Source: Planctomycetaceae bacterium (GTDB taxonomy: Bacteria; Planctomycetota; Planctomycetia; Planctomycetales; Planctomycetaceae). Taken from it: a stretch of 64,000 nucleotides of DNA. Every line of letters starts with the position of its first letter. Position 1 is the first letter of the stretch. The notes under the pieces are model-generated. The model worked only from the letters and a program-made list of their open reading frames with translations, ran no database searches and was not told the DNA's origin. Position numbers and translations under genes: made by a program. This document shows, piece after piece, positions 24,824 through 34,936 of the stretch. The DNA lies in NCBI GenBank assembly GCA_021732995.1, contig JAKFWA010000107.1, forward strand, positions 1-64,000, written 5' to 3'.

Positions 24824-27800
24824 TCATTGAGAACTGGCTTTCGGTCGCTGGCTGGGAGCGGCCTGCATCTCGGCGACGAAAGACAACAAGTAAGGATGCT
24901 TCTGTAGTATTTGCTCGAGTAACTTTACGTCTTCAGGTCGGCCCACTTCGGCAATGACAAACCCAGCGGCGGTGGCCAGTCCGAAGTCGGAGTCAGCGAT
25001 GAGGGGCTGCACGGCTGCGATGACAGGATCCAGATTTCGAGCTGCTTGTCGTCGCAAAGCAGCTCGACCGAGACTTCGCGTTTCATGATGCCGGAGCAAC
25101 TCGACAAGCGGACTGAGCGCACTTTCCGAGTCGATTTCGGAGAGTGCCTCAGCGGCGGCTTCGGCCCGGAATGGCTTTCCCGTTTTGAGCTGCTCAACCA
25201 ACTTAGGAATGGCGGCAGGTCCCGCTGATTTCGCGTAAGTCACGGTCGCAAAGCATGCGACCGCAATGTTCGGGCTATCAATCAACTTTAAGCACGCCGC
25301 TGCCACCTCGGGATGTCCGGCGACCCCAAAGTCTTTCCGTTTCATCCAAGCCAGAGTTTGTGACTGAAGCAGCGCATCTTCGGTTTCAAGTGCGGTGATG
25401 GCTTTAGCAAGATCGCCTTCCTCAACGGCATCGCGCCGCCTGATATAATTGAGAAGAGCATTAAAAAAGGGGGCTGTCTCACTCCGAGCAGGTGGGTAAT
25501 TTTTACGATTCTCGATCAATTCGATCGCTCTATCAGCGGCCTTCGCGACCGCAGGATTTCCATTGGCGAACTTTTTCACGACATCCAATGAGTCAACTGT
25601 CCCACGCACACTCAAGATCTGAAGAATCGCCAACGACAGGCCGTCATCTTGCGATCCTTGCAGCATCTCCACCAGAAGAGCTTGATGGTTCTCGGTCCTC
25701 CAACCCTGCAGCGCCTGACTGACCAATGGTCTTAGTCGGGCATCAGTCAGCCCGCGCATCACCAATATCACATCACTGGGTTCGCCGGCAGTCAGAAGCA
25801 AGTCACCGACGGCAGCTCGAGTTCGCACGTCAGCAGCTCCTAACAGTCCTCGAGCAATAGTCAGCACGTCGTCGCGGCAAGCGGAGTCGACTCGCAATAT
25901 CGCTGCCAGTGCTAGAATCGAGGTTGATTGCGCCATTTCCCACTGACTCAACCCTGGAGTTGACGAAGGCGGAGAGAGACAAAGCGCTCGCAAGATTGGT
26001 GCAACTTCGGGTCCAAGAACGATCTCATTTGTTTTCCAGCTTTGAGGCAACGCGAGTGCTTTTTGAGCGTCGAGCGGAGACACCAAGTACGCTTGCGGAC
26101 ATAGAGGCAAATAATCTTTCGAAGACCGAAAGATCGAGTCGATCGTGACTTGTGCTCGCTCGCCGGTTTTCGCGGCTTCGTTCAGCTTTCCCACGATACT
26201 TGGACCGATGGATCTCTTGTCCCCCGCCGATCCGTCAGGTCGAACCTGGCCGTTCAATATCTCTGCCGAGATGACGACGACGTCCTGATCCGACGAAGTG
26301 ATCGATTGAGCGGCTACAAGTGCCCAATCGACATCGGCGTTCGAGTAGCTCGGCCATTGCTTATTCAGGAATGCCGCGATCATCGCATCACCGATCTGAG
26401 GGTGCGTCACCTTTGAAAGCTGTTGAAACCACTTCTGCGGAATCTTGCCGTTGTCGATCGCTAAGCCAGAGACAACTTCGGTCATCGATCGTGATCCCAA
26501 CTTCGCCGACAAGTGAATGAATGCGTTTATGTTCACTGGGGAAGCCCAAGTTTCGATAGCCAGAGCAAATGGCTTTCGGAACTCGGGCGGTACATCGAGC
26601 TTCAAGAGTTGGGTTGTCGTCAGACCTTTGCCTGCCCTTCCAAGTTGGACGTCGTTGCCGTCGATTCGCACTTCGCCTTCTTGAGCGAGCACTAGGACTC
26701 GCTTCCAGATTGATTCAATGGCGGCAGTCAGAGCCGGTGAAGTGCGTGGCTTTGCTGCATCCAAACTCTGATCCTTAAGAGCCAGCAGCTCCAACAGTGC
26801 CCGCAGTCCGCCGTGTTGACCATAGAACTCGAAAGCGATGTCGGTCTTGGCATTTTTTGCGCCGCTCTGCCACTCTTCGTCTGGCAGCCCGAGCAGTGCG
26901 TCGCGAATCAGTTTTGGCTCGCGGCCTTGAGTAATCGCATGCTCATAGGCATTTAATAGAATATTCGCTCGCAAGTGAGGTTCAAGTTGAAGCATGTTCC
27001 GAAGAGCTGCCTGCGCGACGCGGTCATTAGGATGCGAAGCCATTTTTGCAGAGAACTCGTAATTCCAAAAAGTGGTTGTGCGCAGTAGGACTTCAACGCG
27101 GTCGTCCTTCATGGCTCGCGCCACGATTTCCTGTTGAGTCCCACGAGGCAACGTACTTTTTTTTGCGATGATCGCGTCCATGACACTCAGCAAGTCGGAC
27201 TCCGATCCCTCGAAAGACCCCTGCGCAAGCTTCTTATGATTGACCGGTCCAGCTAGTTCGCTCACTGGCGCGTCGGTCGGCAGGGTGCCGTAACGTGTGA
27301 TTTCAGGACTATTTGTTGGCAGCGCAACTGAAGTCAGGAACGCGATCAGCGCACATCCCACTGATACTTTCGCCGCCAGTTCGCCAGTGCGACTAGAAGT
27401 CGACCGTGCCTGATCGGTATCTGCCGAAGCGACAGTCTTCTGAGTCCGACGTTTCCGATCGGTCGGCTCATCCTCGTAGACATCTTCAAGGTCGTCATCG
27501 CCCTCTGCGTTGAAGTCGTCTTCATCCAGTGCTGCATCGTCTGAGTCGACTTCGCCATCATCGACGTACTCGAGGTCTTCAACTTCGTCCTCCGGCTCAG
27601 CGGTCGTTTCCAAACTGATCGGCGGCGTCTTCGTCGAGCGTTGCAAGCTGTAGGTCTCTTCTGAGGTTGTCTCGGCTTCTTCGGGCGGTTCCGCAGGCGA
27701 GCTTTCACGCTGAGGAATTTCGATCCGAAACGACTGTGAGCAGCCAGGACATTTCACTAGCGAGCCAATCAACTCAGGGCGGCTTATCCGTATACGAGCA

Positions 27801-27841
27801 TGACAGTGAGGACACGTCGCACGAAGATTTGCAGAAGACAT
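24824..27841 (-). CDS. Zinc-ribbon, acidic-linker, single-TM protein with HEAT-like repeats
   Basis: I start the protein at 27841 (MSSANLRATCPHCH), giving 1005 residues. It opens with a CPHC..CPGC zinc ribbon (residues 9-35), like many planctomycete membrane proteins. A strongly acidic, low-complexity linker (about 45-130) and one membrane helix (CALIAFLTSVALP, about 150-168) follow. The remaining ~800 residues are helical with repeated patterns such as VAAACLKLIDSPNIAVACFATV and RAEAAAEALSEIDSESALSPLVELL, typical of HEAT repeats. These usually form protein-binding scaffolds. It precedes another zinc-ribbon membrane protein by 40 bases. Function unknown; a joint membrane complex is an inference. 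Confidence 0.82.
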   Translation of the reverse strand: MSSANLRATCPHCHARIRISRPELIGSLVKCPGCSQSFRIEIPQRESSPAEPPEEAETTSEETYSLQRSTKTPPISLETTAEPEDEVEDLEYVDDGEVDSDDAALDEDDFNAEGDDDLEDVYEDEPTDRKRRTQKTVASADTDQARSTSSRTGELAAKVSVGCALIAFLTSVALPTNSPEITRYGTLPTDAPVSELAGPVNHKKLAQGSFEGSESDLLSVMDAIIAKKSTLPRGTQQEIVARAMKDDRVEVLLRTTTFWNYEFSAKMASHPNDRVAQAALRNMLQLEPHLRANILLNAYEHAITQGREPKLIRDALLGLPDEEWQSGAKNAKTDIAFEFYGQHGGLRALLELLALKDQSLDAAKPRTSPALTAAIESIWKRVLVLAQEGEVRIDGNDVQLGRAGKGLTTTQLLKLDVPPEFRKPFALAIETWASPVNINAFIHLSAKLGSRSMTEVVSGLAIDNGKIPQKWFQQLSKVTHPQIGDAMIAAFLNKQWPSYSNADVDWALVAAQSITSSDQDVVVISAEILNGQVRPDGSAGDKRSIGPSIVGKLNEAAKTGERAQVTIDSIFRSSKDYLPLCPQAYLVSPLDAQKALALPQSWKTNEIVLGPEVAPILRALCLSPPSSTPGLSQWEMAQSTSILALAAILRVDSACRDDVLTIARGLLGAADVRTRAAVGDLLLTAGEPSDVILVMRGLTDARLRPLVSQALQGWRTENHQALLVEMLQGSQDDGLSLAILQILSVRGTVDSLDVVKKFANGNPAVAKAADRAIELIENRKNYPPARSETAPFFNALLNYIRRRDAVEEGDLAKAITALETEDALLQSQTLAWMKRKDFGVAGHPEVAAACLKLIDSPNIAVACFATVTYAKSAGPAAIPKLVEQLKTGKPFRAEAAAEALSEIDSESALSPLVELLRHHETRSLGRAALRRQAARNLDPVIAAVQPLIADSDFGLATAAGFVIAEVGRPEDVKLLEQILQKHPYLLSFVAEMQAAPSQRPKASSQ

Positions 27842-27980
27842 TGTCGAACCGACTCCGTGTATCAATTGTTACAGAGCGATAGAGCCTTACCGCGAGGGTC
27901 GCCCAAAAGCATGACGTCGTCTATTGCTCCAGAGGAATGCTAAGGGCGGCAATTCTAAGGTGCCCTAAGCTCGACTTTTG

Positions 27981-28451
27981 TCATCCTGACACGACGCTAA
28001 CAGCCCCGTCCGTGAGTGCTAACCGTTGCTGCAACGACCCAATCAAAATATTCCCTTCGCGAAGCCGCTCGCTCAACCCATTGATCAACTCCATCTGCTT
28101 GCCAAGCATCTCCGTCTGCTGAGCGATCTGCTGATTCTTGATCTGCAACTCTTCCCGCAATATCGCGAGCAACTCACTCTGTCCACCCCCGCCCGTTGCG
28201 TGTGCCGCCGCTCCTGTTCTTTCCGCCTGTGAAACGACGGGAATCTCCCGCTTCAAAAGTTCCTCACTAATCCGCCAAGCGAAGTTCTCACCTTTCATTC
28301 TCAAAGCTTGTGCGTCGTCCACACTCGGCGAAACATGCACCCGATCCACATGCCCGTCATCCCGAACAATCGGATAAATCACCCGCCGAACCGAACTCGC
28401 CGACTTACCCGTGAGCTTCGCCGCTTCCTTGACCGTCAGAAATGTCGTCAT
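27981..28451 (-). CDS. Small DNA-binding protein: helix-turn-helix plus coiled coil
   Basis: From the ATG at 28451 the protein is 156 residues. The start MTTFLTVKEAAKLTGKSASSVRRVIYPIV is a MerR/excisionase-like helix-turn-helix. A linker (VSPSVDDAQAL..) leads to a heptad-rich C-terminal half (LAILREELQIKNQQIAQQTEMLGKQMELI), a coiled coil that probably dimerises. I infer a sequence-specific DNA-binding protein of unknown target. The 400 bases upstream carry degenerate short repeats that could be operator sites. No partner gene is nearby. Confidence 0.75.
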   Translation of the reverse strand: MTTFLTVKEAAKLTGKSASSVRRVIYPIVRDDGHVDRVHVSPSVDDAQALRMKGENFAWRISEELLKREIPVVSQAERTGAAAHATGGGGQSELLAILREELQIKNQQIAQQTEMLGKQMELINGLSERLREGNILIGSLQQRLALTDGAVSVVSG

Positions 28452-28929
28452 CGTGGAGTGGGGGAGTGATCCTTCCGAGCCTACCACGCCGAGACGCCTT
28501 GGCAAGAGTTTCCAACACCCTTCCACACACGCTCTCACGCTACATTCTCAACACCTTCCACGGCAGCTTTCAAATCAAAACAACCCGCTTCCAAACCGGC
28601 CTTTGTCGGTATTGCCGGAACCATCCCGAAACGCTGTCGGCAAGCCATCACCCCTCGCTCCGTCCGTTGACCGTGTAGCGTTCAACGGAGAGTTTCCAGA
28701 GACGACACCACCATCAGTCATGACGACGTTCCAGAAACCATCGCGACACGGCTTCCGAAAGGAGAGTCGAGTTGCTCGGTCGCTTGGGCAAGGGCTGAAA
28801 GCGCCATGCAATTTCGATTCAACAAACCACACGAAGCCATCTCGGAACGGTCTCCCATCTCAGTCACTCACTTTCTCAGTACGTCAGTCTTTGCAATTGA
28901 TTCCGTATGGCAAACTCGATCCGTGCTAA
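28452..28929. repeat. Non-coding region with degenerate short repeats
   Basis: No gene is recognisable. A motif like AARCCATCNCGNNACGG followed by a TTCC-type box recurs near 28620, 28736 and 28832, and TTCCA boxes occur at further sites from 28508 to 28880. Spacing is irregular (about 115 and 96 bases). It lies upstream of the HTH protein gene. Confidence 0.4.
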
Positions 28930-29160
28930 TCAGGTCGAGGCAACTTTCACAAACAGATCACCAACTCGACAGCGGAAGCCGGGCACAACCGCCTCTCCGC
29001 TCAGCGCATCTGAAGCGTGCAAACGCGAATCTGAACCCTCAGGACGATGGACGATCACGCTTTGCGTGCGCGGATAGATGACCCAAACCAGCTTCACACC
29101 TGCCGACAAATACTCTTCCAGCTTCTGTTCCAGGTCGTTCGCGTTCTCATGTGGAGAGAC
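28930..29160 (-). pseudogene. Uma2-family putative endonuclease, C-terminal remnant
   Basis: Minus-strand codons give VSPHENANDLEQKLEEYLS, GVKLVWVIYPRT, VIVHRPEG and VVPGFRCRVGDLF before a TGA at 28930. This is the C-terminal half of the restriction-endonuclease-like Uma2 (DUF820) family, including part of the active-site strand (LVWVIYP). The N-terminal half is missing. Similarity ends at about 29160, close to the decayed IS110 element at 29261, so insertion or associated deletion probably removed it. Confidence 0.75.
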
Positions 29161-29260
29161 CCCTTTGATATCAATGAAAGAGGGCTGTTGCTAAAGCGGA
29201 GCTGTTGCCCCAAGTTGGGCGAGGGAGTTTGCGTTTCCTCAGTCCCTCAGGAGCAGCACG

Positions 29261-29925
29261 ATGATGTATCTGGGAATCGACCAGCACGCACGCCAACTGA
29301 CGATCTCGCTACGAGACGAGAATGGCGACGTAATCCAGGCACGGCAGGTGTCGACGCAGCCCGAGAAGGTGCAAGCCTTCTTCACCGCGTTGACACGCGA
29401 CTGTGCCGCGCGGGGCGAGTCGTTTATCGCGGTGGTGGAAGTCTGCGGGTTCAACGATTGGCTGCTCAAGCTGTTGCAGGATTATCGCTGCCATCGTGTG
29501 ATCCTCATCCAACCCGAAGAGCGCAAGAAGCAGAAGACCGACCGGCGCGATGCGTCGTCTCTGAGTGAGTTGTTGTGGGTGAATCGAGCGCGTTTCCTGG
29601 CCGGTAAGCCGGTACGTGGCTTGAGGCAGGTGGAGATTGGCAGCACGTCCGATCAAGAGGACCGGCGGCTGACGACACTCCGACAAGAGGCCAGCCAGGC
29701 TCGCGCGCAGATCATCAACAACATTAAGCACCTGTTGTGACGGCATAACCAGCAAAGGAGCCTGCCGACGAAGACGTTTCCCATACGGGATGCGCCGGGT
29801 TGGCTCAAGTAATTCAGCTTACCGACGATTGATCGACTGGAGATGAATCATCCGCTTGTGAATCTCGAACAGGCGCAGCAGCGGATCTTGGACTTGGAGA
29901 GCGGTGCGGCGAGAACAAGCAGGCC
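29261..29925 (+). pseudogene. IS110-family transposase, degenerate and truncated
   Basis: The first 159 residues are intact: MMYLGIDQHARQLTISL carries the first Asp of the DEDD RuvC-like domain, VVEVCGFNDWL the Glu, and KTDRRDA the last Asp pair. A TGA at 29738 and a TAA further on interrupt a continuing match (PTKTFPIRDA, LPTIDRLEMNH, LEQAQQRILDLE) up to about 29925. The C-terminal transposase-20 domain with the catalytic Ser is absent, so the element is dead. A CAGGAGC ribosome site precedes the start. Confidence 0.85.
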
Positions 29926-29970
29926 ATTCGCTGTGCCCCATGTCTTGGATCAATTACTTCATGGCGACGG

Positions 29971-29994
29971 GGAAGGGCCTTGAAAGGCCCTTCC
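29971..29994. terminator. Strong hairpin between IS110 remnant and CsrA-REC gene
   Basis: GGAAGGGCCT and AGGCCCTTCC form a perfect 10-bp stem around TGAA. It sits about 110 bases past the stop of the minus-strand CsrA-REC gene and could end transcription from either side. No T-run follows, so a terminator role is uncertain. Confidence 0.45.
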
Positions 29995-30102
29995 TCATGA
30001 AGGCTGAGAGGATCACTCCCCGGGCGCTGACCGTCATTGAGAAGCAAACGAACCGATCACTTGCCCCTGAATTAAGGTGGTAATTCTCGCGGTCAAACAG
30101 GC

Positions 30103-30855
30103 TTAAGTACTGATCATCGCATACGGAACCTCATTGCCTCGCACAGCCTGCAATAGCGAATCAACGCGCACTGGTTTCATGAACCACCCATCGAGAGGAA
30201 CGCTGTTCGACTCAAACTCACTCCGTGGTGAACCGCTCACAGCGAAGACTCGCAGCGCATGCAGGCGGATGTCGTCGCGGACATTCTTCAAGAACGTCGG
30301 GCCATCAATTTCAGGCATGCGCATGTCGAGCAGGACGAGGTCGGGCAGTTCGTGTTCATGAAGATAGTCGAAGGCTTCGCGGCCATTGCTGGCAGTAGCG
30401 ACTTCAATGCCACCTAAACGCAGGCACGTGGCAAGAAGTTCGCGCTCGTTAGCTTGGTCCTCCACGATTAAGACCTTAGGCGGAGTGCTATCGACGACCG
30501 TGTCTGGGGTAGATTGTTCGAGGTCCGTCAGTTCAGAAAACACTTCCGCGAGATTTCGCTCGGGATCGCCCGCTTGGCCAAGTTCTAGTTGGCGTTGCAA
30601 AATTTGCAGCTTGAGCATTAGGTGATTGAGCTTGTTGCGCCATGTATGGCGCCGCTCGCGGTCTTTGGAGGAAACCGTGAGGCTGTTTCCCGTGGCGCCC
30701 GTCTGGGCCAGCACTTCATCACGCACGACGGGAACATCATCGGGAGCTTCGATTCCCAAGCGCGTAACCGACCCGCGCGAACGTAGGACTTCGATGGCGA
30801 TGCCGAGACTTGGGAACAAAACTTTTTGGCCGGGACGACGTGAGAGAACTAGCAT
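30103..30855 (-). CDS. CsrA - DHp-like helical hairpin - response-regulator receiver fusion protein
   Basis: The start at 30855 is fixed by an AAGGAAGG ribosome site and by MLVLSRRPGQKV, the CsrA N-terminus. Residues 1-50 are a complete CsrA domain that keeps the RNA-contact residues (L4, R6, R7 and R45 in APDDVPVVRDE). Residues 66-118 are helical, with a HTWRNKLN motif (His70) that recalls the H-box of histidine kinase dimerisation domains. Residues 126-240 are a full receiver domain with acidic pair E132/D133, phospho-Asp 177 (LLDMRMP), S207 and K227. CsrA binds GGA motifs in mRNA leaders and alters translation. The fusion suggests phosphorylation-controlled RNA binding. The neighbouring hybrid kinase is a natural partner. 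CsrA works as a dimer, which the helical hairpin could support. Confidence 0.9.
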   Translation of the reverse strand: MLVLSRRPGQKVLFPSLGIAIEVLRSRGSVTRLGIEAPDDVPVVRDEVLAQTGATGNSLTVSSKDRERRHTWRNKLNHLMLKLQILQRQLELGQAGDPERNLAEVFSELTDLEQSTPDTVVDSTPPKVLIVEDQANERELLATCLRLGGIEVATASNGREAFDYLHEHELPDLVLLDMRMPEIDGPTFLKNVRDDIRLHALRVFAVSGSPRSEFESNSVPLDGWFMKPVRVDSLLQAVRGNEVPYAMIST

Positions 30856-31027
30856 GGACGACCTTCCTTGGAAAAGACAAGACGCGTGTACTGTCACCAA
30901 GTGACAGTCACAACGTCCGGGGGAGCGTCTTGCTCATCCGACACTGCCGTGTGTGCCCCAGACCGAGCCATCAGGAATCTAGCGGCCGGATTTCAGAGTT
31001 CAAGATCAATTGAGGCGGCACAGCAGA

Positions 31028-34000
31028 TCATTTCGTTCGTCCGACCTTCACCAGGAGGGAATGGAGTTCGGCTCGCTTCAGAGGTTTGACGAGATGCACA
31101 TCGAAGCCCGCCGCGATCGCTTTCTCGCGATCAGCTGGAAAGCCGTAGCCAGTAAGGGCGACCAGGTACGGAATCGGAGTTAGTTGGTTGGCGCGTATTC
31201 GTTGCGCAACCTCGAAGCCATCGAGACCGGGCAGGCCAATGTCGATGAGGGCGACTTCGGGCCGCCACTCGAGAATGAGTTCGATGCCTTGAAGTCCATC
31301 AGCGGCAGCTCGAACTTCATGGCCGTCGAGTTGCAACAGCGATTGCAACGTGGAGCGACTGTCGGCGTTGTCTTCGACGATGGCGATGCGAAAGCAGCGT
31401 GATTTGTCACTCGCCGCAGAGGGCTCAGCATGACGCGGTGGAGTTACCGCGGCGCAAGTCAACAGTGGCAGACGAACCGTAAATTCACTCCCTTGGTTGT
31501 GACCGGCGCTTGCTGCGACGACCGATCCGCCGTGCAGTTCGACGATCGCTTTGACGAGCGTCAGGCCGACCCCCATGCCGCCGTCGGCGCGGTCGAGCGT
31601 TTCGTTGGATTGGACGAAGAGATCGAAGACTCTGCCGAGCATCTCCACAGATATGCCAACGCCGTTGTCTTTGACTCGAATGATCGCCTGGCCGTCTTCT
31701 TCGCTAAGCCGGACGGAAATCGTGCCGCCTGGGGGCGAGTATTTGGCCGCGTTCTTCAACAGGTTGATGAGGACTTGCTGCAAGCGCGCGGGGTCACCGT
31801 CCACGCGAGCGGCTGAATCGATGCCAATCACATCGAGGCGTCGCTCGCGAGCGGTTACGAGCGGTTGAACCGCATCCATCGCATCTGAAATCACCTCGGA
31901 CAGCAAACAATCTTGGCGGCGGAGCACGATTTTGTTTTGCGTGACTCGCGCTACGTCGAGCAGATCGTCCAAGAGAAGCCGCATTTGTTCCGATTGGCGG
32001 CGGACGACCTGGGAGGCGGCGTAGCTGCGCTCATCGTTGCTGGTCGTCTGGTCGAGTATTTGAGCGGCATTGAGGATTGCACCGAGTGGGTTGCGCAGTT
32101 CGTGCGAGAGCATCGCCAGGAAGTGATCGCGGTTGCGGATCGCTTGCTGGAGGTTGGATTCCGCCTTCTTCAAAGGCGATATATCGATTAACGACAGGAC
32201 GACTCCGTCGAGTGCTGCGGCACTGATGCGGTATGACAGGATGCGCAGGAAGTAACAGTTGCCGTCGCGGTCATGGATTTCTTTCTCCACTGGCGTGCCG
32301 CAGTCCAGCACTTGTTGCAGCGAGTCTATCAGCGGTTCGTCGAGCAGATTCGTGAAGCCGGTGATGGGTCGCCCGATGTCCTGTGGCAGCAAGTTGAACA
32401 GCTTGCCGATTCGCGGAGTGAATCGGCGGATGCAGAGATTGCGATCGAGAAACAAGATGCCGACATCGGTCGCCAGCAGCAGGTTTTCGAGGTCCGCCGT
32501 GACTTGTGTCAGCTCTTCGATCTTGTGCTGGTACTCGGCGTTGACGGTGTATAGTTCTTCATTCACCGAGTGCAGCTCCTCGTTGGTGCTTTGCAGTTGT
32601 TCGTTCGAGGCGACGAGTTCCTCGTTCGTCGCCTGCAGCTCTTCGTTGCTGGATTCCTGCTCTTCGATCATCGCTTGCAGGTTTTCGCGCGTGTGGCCGA
32701 GTTCCTGCTCGAGAGCATGAATCTGCTCGCGCGAGGCGACCCCCAGGTCGATGGCAGCTTCGTCGCGCGGCGGCGCGTGCTGTTCCATCTCTTCAAGGAT
32801 GATGAGAAAACTCGTCAGGCCAGAAATGCGATCGTGCAACGGTTTGACCGTCAGCCGCGTCAGCGACTCGCCACCCTCTTCGGACGGGACGCGAATGCCG
32901 GTGAAGACGACCGGGACCAATTGCTTCTCCGCGCGCGCCAACGCGCCGAGCAGGATCATCTTGAGTTCGCTGTCGACGAGCTCGAGTAACTGCGTCGTGG
33001 CTCGCCCGTCGCGAACGCGGAGATACTTGCCCGCTCCGCCAAAGCTGTGGACCAGCTCCTTGCGGTCGTTGATGAGGAAGCTCGGCGGCATGTGCTCTTC
33101 GAGCAGCCGGTCATACACCGCTTGCTGGAGGCGATCGGACGCGGCGGCGCTCGACGCATACGCCATGTTGATGCGAGGTCTCTGCGGCGGCCCGGAGGGA
33201 AGTAGCAGACGAAAGTCGGGACGCAACCGCACATCACGACGTTTGCGGTACACCTTCCAGTGGTCATCGACCGGCTCGAACTCGTCGGACAGATCGCCGG
33301 GGCTTTCGCTCGGCCCCATGAACATCACGCCCCCCGCCTTCAGGCCGAAGTGAAATAGGGAGAGCACTTTTTTCTGTGCCGACGGCTGCAAGTAGATCAG
33401 CAAGTTGCGGCACGAAATTAAATCGAGCCGCGTAAACGGCGCGTCCTTCAGCAGATCGTGCGGAGCAAACACGATCATCTTGCGAATGTGCGGCACGACC
33501 TGAAAGCCGTCTCCCTTGCGGACGAAGAATTGCTCGCGGCGTTGTGGGCTGACGGCGTTTAAAGCCTCTTCTGAGTAGATACCTACACTTGCAATGTCGA
33601 GCGACGCTCGATGCGCGTCGGTCGCAAAGATGCGCACGGTCGGCTGCCGATTCATCGTCGAGAGTTGCTCGTGAATGAGGATCGCCAGCGAGTACGCCTC
33701 TTCGCCAGTCGCACAGCCCGCGACCCACACGCGAAACTCCTGATCGTCCTCGACGGCCGCGAGTAGCCTTGGCAGTTCGTCGATTGCCAGCCGATGAAAT
33801 GCCTCGCGGTCTCGGAAGAATTGCGTGACGCCGATCAGCAAGTCTTTGTAAAGCTGATTCAGCTCAGCACTGTTCTCCGCGAGCCGCTCGACGTACTGCT
33901 CGACATCGAGCGATTGATTCAACAGCAGCCGGCGCTCAACGCGGCGCGTGACGGTGCTCGGCTTGTACTGGCTGAAGTCGATGCCATATTCGGCTCGCAA

Positions 34001-34708
34001 CATGCGAAAGATCGCCTGCAAGCCAACTTCGGGGACGGATGGCAGCTCATCGCTGCCGAGTTCCGGCGAGCGACGCAAACGCACGAGCTTAAGAATCGCA
34101 TCCGGCATGTCGGCGGCCGGCAAGACCAGATCCACGAGTCCGGTCTCGCGAGCACTGCGCGGCATCCCGTCGAACTTCGCCGACTCTTCACTTTGAGCGA
34201 CGATCAATCCGCCCGCTTCGTGGATGTCCCGAATTCCGCGCGAGCCATCGCTCCCGGTGCCCGACAGAATGACGCCAATCGAACGGCTGCCAAAATCCTG
34301 AGCCAACGAACGCAAGAAGCGATCAATCGGCAACGCGAATCCCTGCGACGGGTCTTTGTCCGTGAGAAACAACCGCCCGGCCGACTGAATCATCTCTTTG
34401 CGCGGCGGCATCAGGAAGATCGCATTCGGCCGCAGTTCGATCCCGTCTTCCACGCGGACAATCGGGATGCGAGTTCGCCGTGCGAGCAACTCATCCATCA
34501 TGCTCTTAAAGTCGGGCGACAGGTGCTGCACGACAACAAAGCAAAGCCGCGAGTCCTCCGGCATGTGCTCGAAGAATTGTTCGAGAGCCTCCAGGCCGCC
34601 GGCCGAAGCTCCGATGCCGACCACATAGAATGGTTCGCCGTTCGGGGCGACTGGTAACACTGCGTTGATTTCCAGAATTTGTTTTTCGCTCGCATGTTGA
34701 GTGTTCAT
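31028..34708 (-). CDS. CheB-CheR-PAS-histidine kinase-receiver hybrid protein
   Basis: The 1226-residue protein begins with a CheB methylesterase domain (S35, H62 and D154 form the triad: GASAGG, VQHLSP, GSDGSRG), followed by a CheR methyltransferase (about 225-490, with [15 protein letters not shown] for SAM binding). A coiled coil of repeated [14 protein letters not shown]-type heptads (about 640-720), a PAS domain (about 725-840), HisKA with [11 protein letters not shown] (about 855), an HATPase with NLLKNAAKY and DNGVGIS, and a C-terminal receiver ([16 protein letters not shown]) complete it. Such proteins link methylation chemistry with phosphorelay. No chemoreceptor gene lies nearby. 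The CsrA-REC gene follows after 172 bases on the same strand and could receive its phosphate. Confidence 0.95.
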   Translation of the reverse strand: MNTQHASEKQILEINAVLPVAPNGEPFYVVGIGASAGGLEALEQFFEHMPEDSRLCFVVVQHLSPDFKSMMDELLARRTRIPIVRVEDGIELRPNAIFLMPPRKEMIQSAGRLFLTDKDPSQGFALPIDRFLRSLAQDFGSRSIGVILSGTGSDGSRGIRDIHEAGGLIVAQSEESAKFDGMPRSARETGLVDLVLPAADMPDAILKLVRLRRSPELGSDELPSVPEVGLQAIFRMLRAEYGIDFSQYKPSTVTRRVERRLLLNQSLDVEQYVERLAENSAELNQLYKDLLIGVTQFFRDREAFHRLAIDELPRLLAAVEDDQEFRVWVAGCATGEEAYSLAILIHEQLSTMNRQPTVRIFATDAHRASLDIASVGIYSEEALNAVSPQRREQFFVRKGDGFQVVPHIRKMIVFAPHDLLKDAPFTRLDLISCRNLLIYLQPSAQKKVLSLFHFGLKAGGVMFMGPSESPGDLSDEFEPVDDHWKVYRKRRDVRLRPDFRLLLPSGPPQRPRINMAYASSAAASDRLQQAVYDRLLEEHMPPSFLINDRKELVHSFGGAGKYLRVRDGRATTQLLELVDSELKMILLGALARAEKQLVPVVFTGIRVPSEEGGESLTRLTVKPLHDRISGLTSFLIILEEMEQHAPPRDEAAIDLGVASREQIHALEQELGHTRENLQAMIEEQESSNEELQATNEELVASNEQLQSTNEELHSVNEELYTVNAEYQHKIEELTQVTADLENLLLATDVGILFLDRNLCIRRFTPRIGKLFNLLPQDIGRPITGFTNLLDEPLIDSLQQVLDCGTPVEKEIHDRDGNCYFLRILSYRISAAALDGVVLSLIDISPLKKAESNLQQAIRNRDHFLAMLSHELRNPLGAILNAAQILDQTTSNDERSYAASQVVRRQSEQMRLLLDDLLDVARVTQNKIVLRRQDCLLSEVISDAMDAVQPLVTARERRLDVIGIDSAARVDGDPARLQQVLINLLKNAAKYSPPGGTISVRLSEEDGQAIIRVKDNGVGISVEMLGRVFDLFVQSNETLDRADGGMGVGLTLVKAIVELHGGSVVAASAGHNQGSEFTVRLPLLTCAAVTPPRHAEPSAASDKSRCFRIAIVEDNADSRSTLQSLLQLDGHEVRAAADGLQGIELILEWRPEVALIDIGLPGLDGFEVAQRIRANQLTPIPYLVALTGYGFPADREKAIAAGFDVHLVKPLKRAELHSLLVKVGRTK

Positions 34709-34758
34709 CTTTGAACCTCAGGATGTGGCGACCATCTGAAAAGAACTCCCTGATTTTG

Positions 34759-34823
34759 GTAGCCACGTTCGCCAGAACGTGGGGGTTTCGCTGTTGAATC
34801 CACGTTTTGGCGAATGTGGCTAC
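34759..34823. repeat. Nested inverted repeat (REP-like) upstream of the hybrid kinase
   Basis: Two 24-base arms (34759-34782 and 34800-34823) are inverted copies with two differences, separated by 17 bases. Each arm is itself nearly palindromic (CCACGTTC GCCA GAACGTGG in the first). Nested palindromes of this type are typical of REP/BIME-like elements or transcription-ending hairpins. It sits between the htrA-like stop and the kinase start. Confidence 0.7.
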
Positions 34824-34936
34824 GGCATGAGCAGGACAGAACTGCGTGCCACGGATCTTCGAGCCGTGCAATTGAGAAGTGTTGTGAGATTCCCAACACG
34901 GAGAAGCTGGCCGCGGCACGCAGCGAATCGCTGCCG

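Noticed and set aside
28452-28929. CRISPR array
   Set aside because: Repeats are degenerate, unequally spaced and there are no cas genes.
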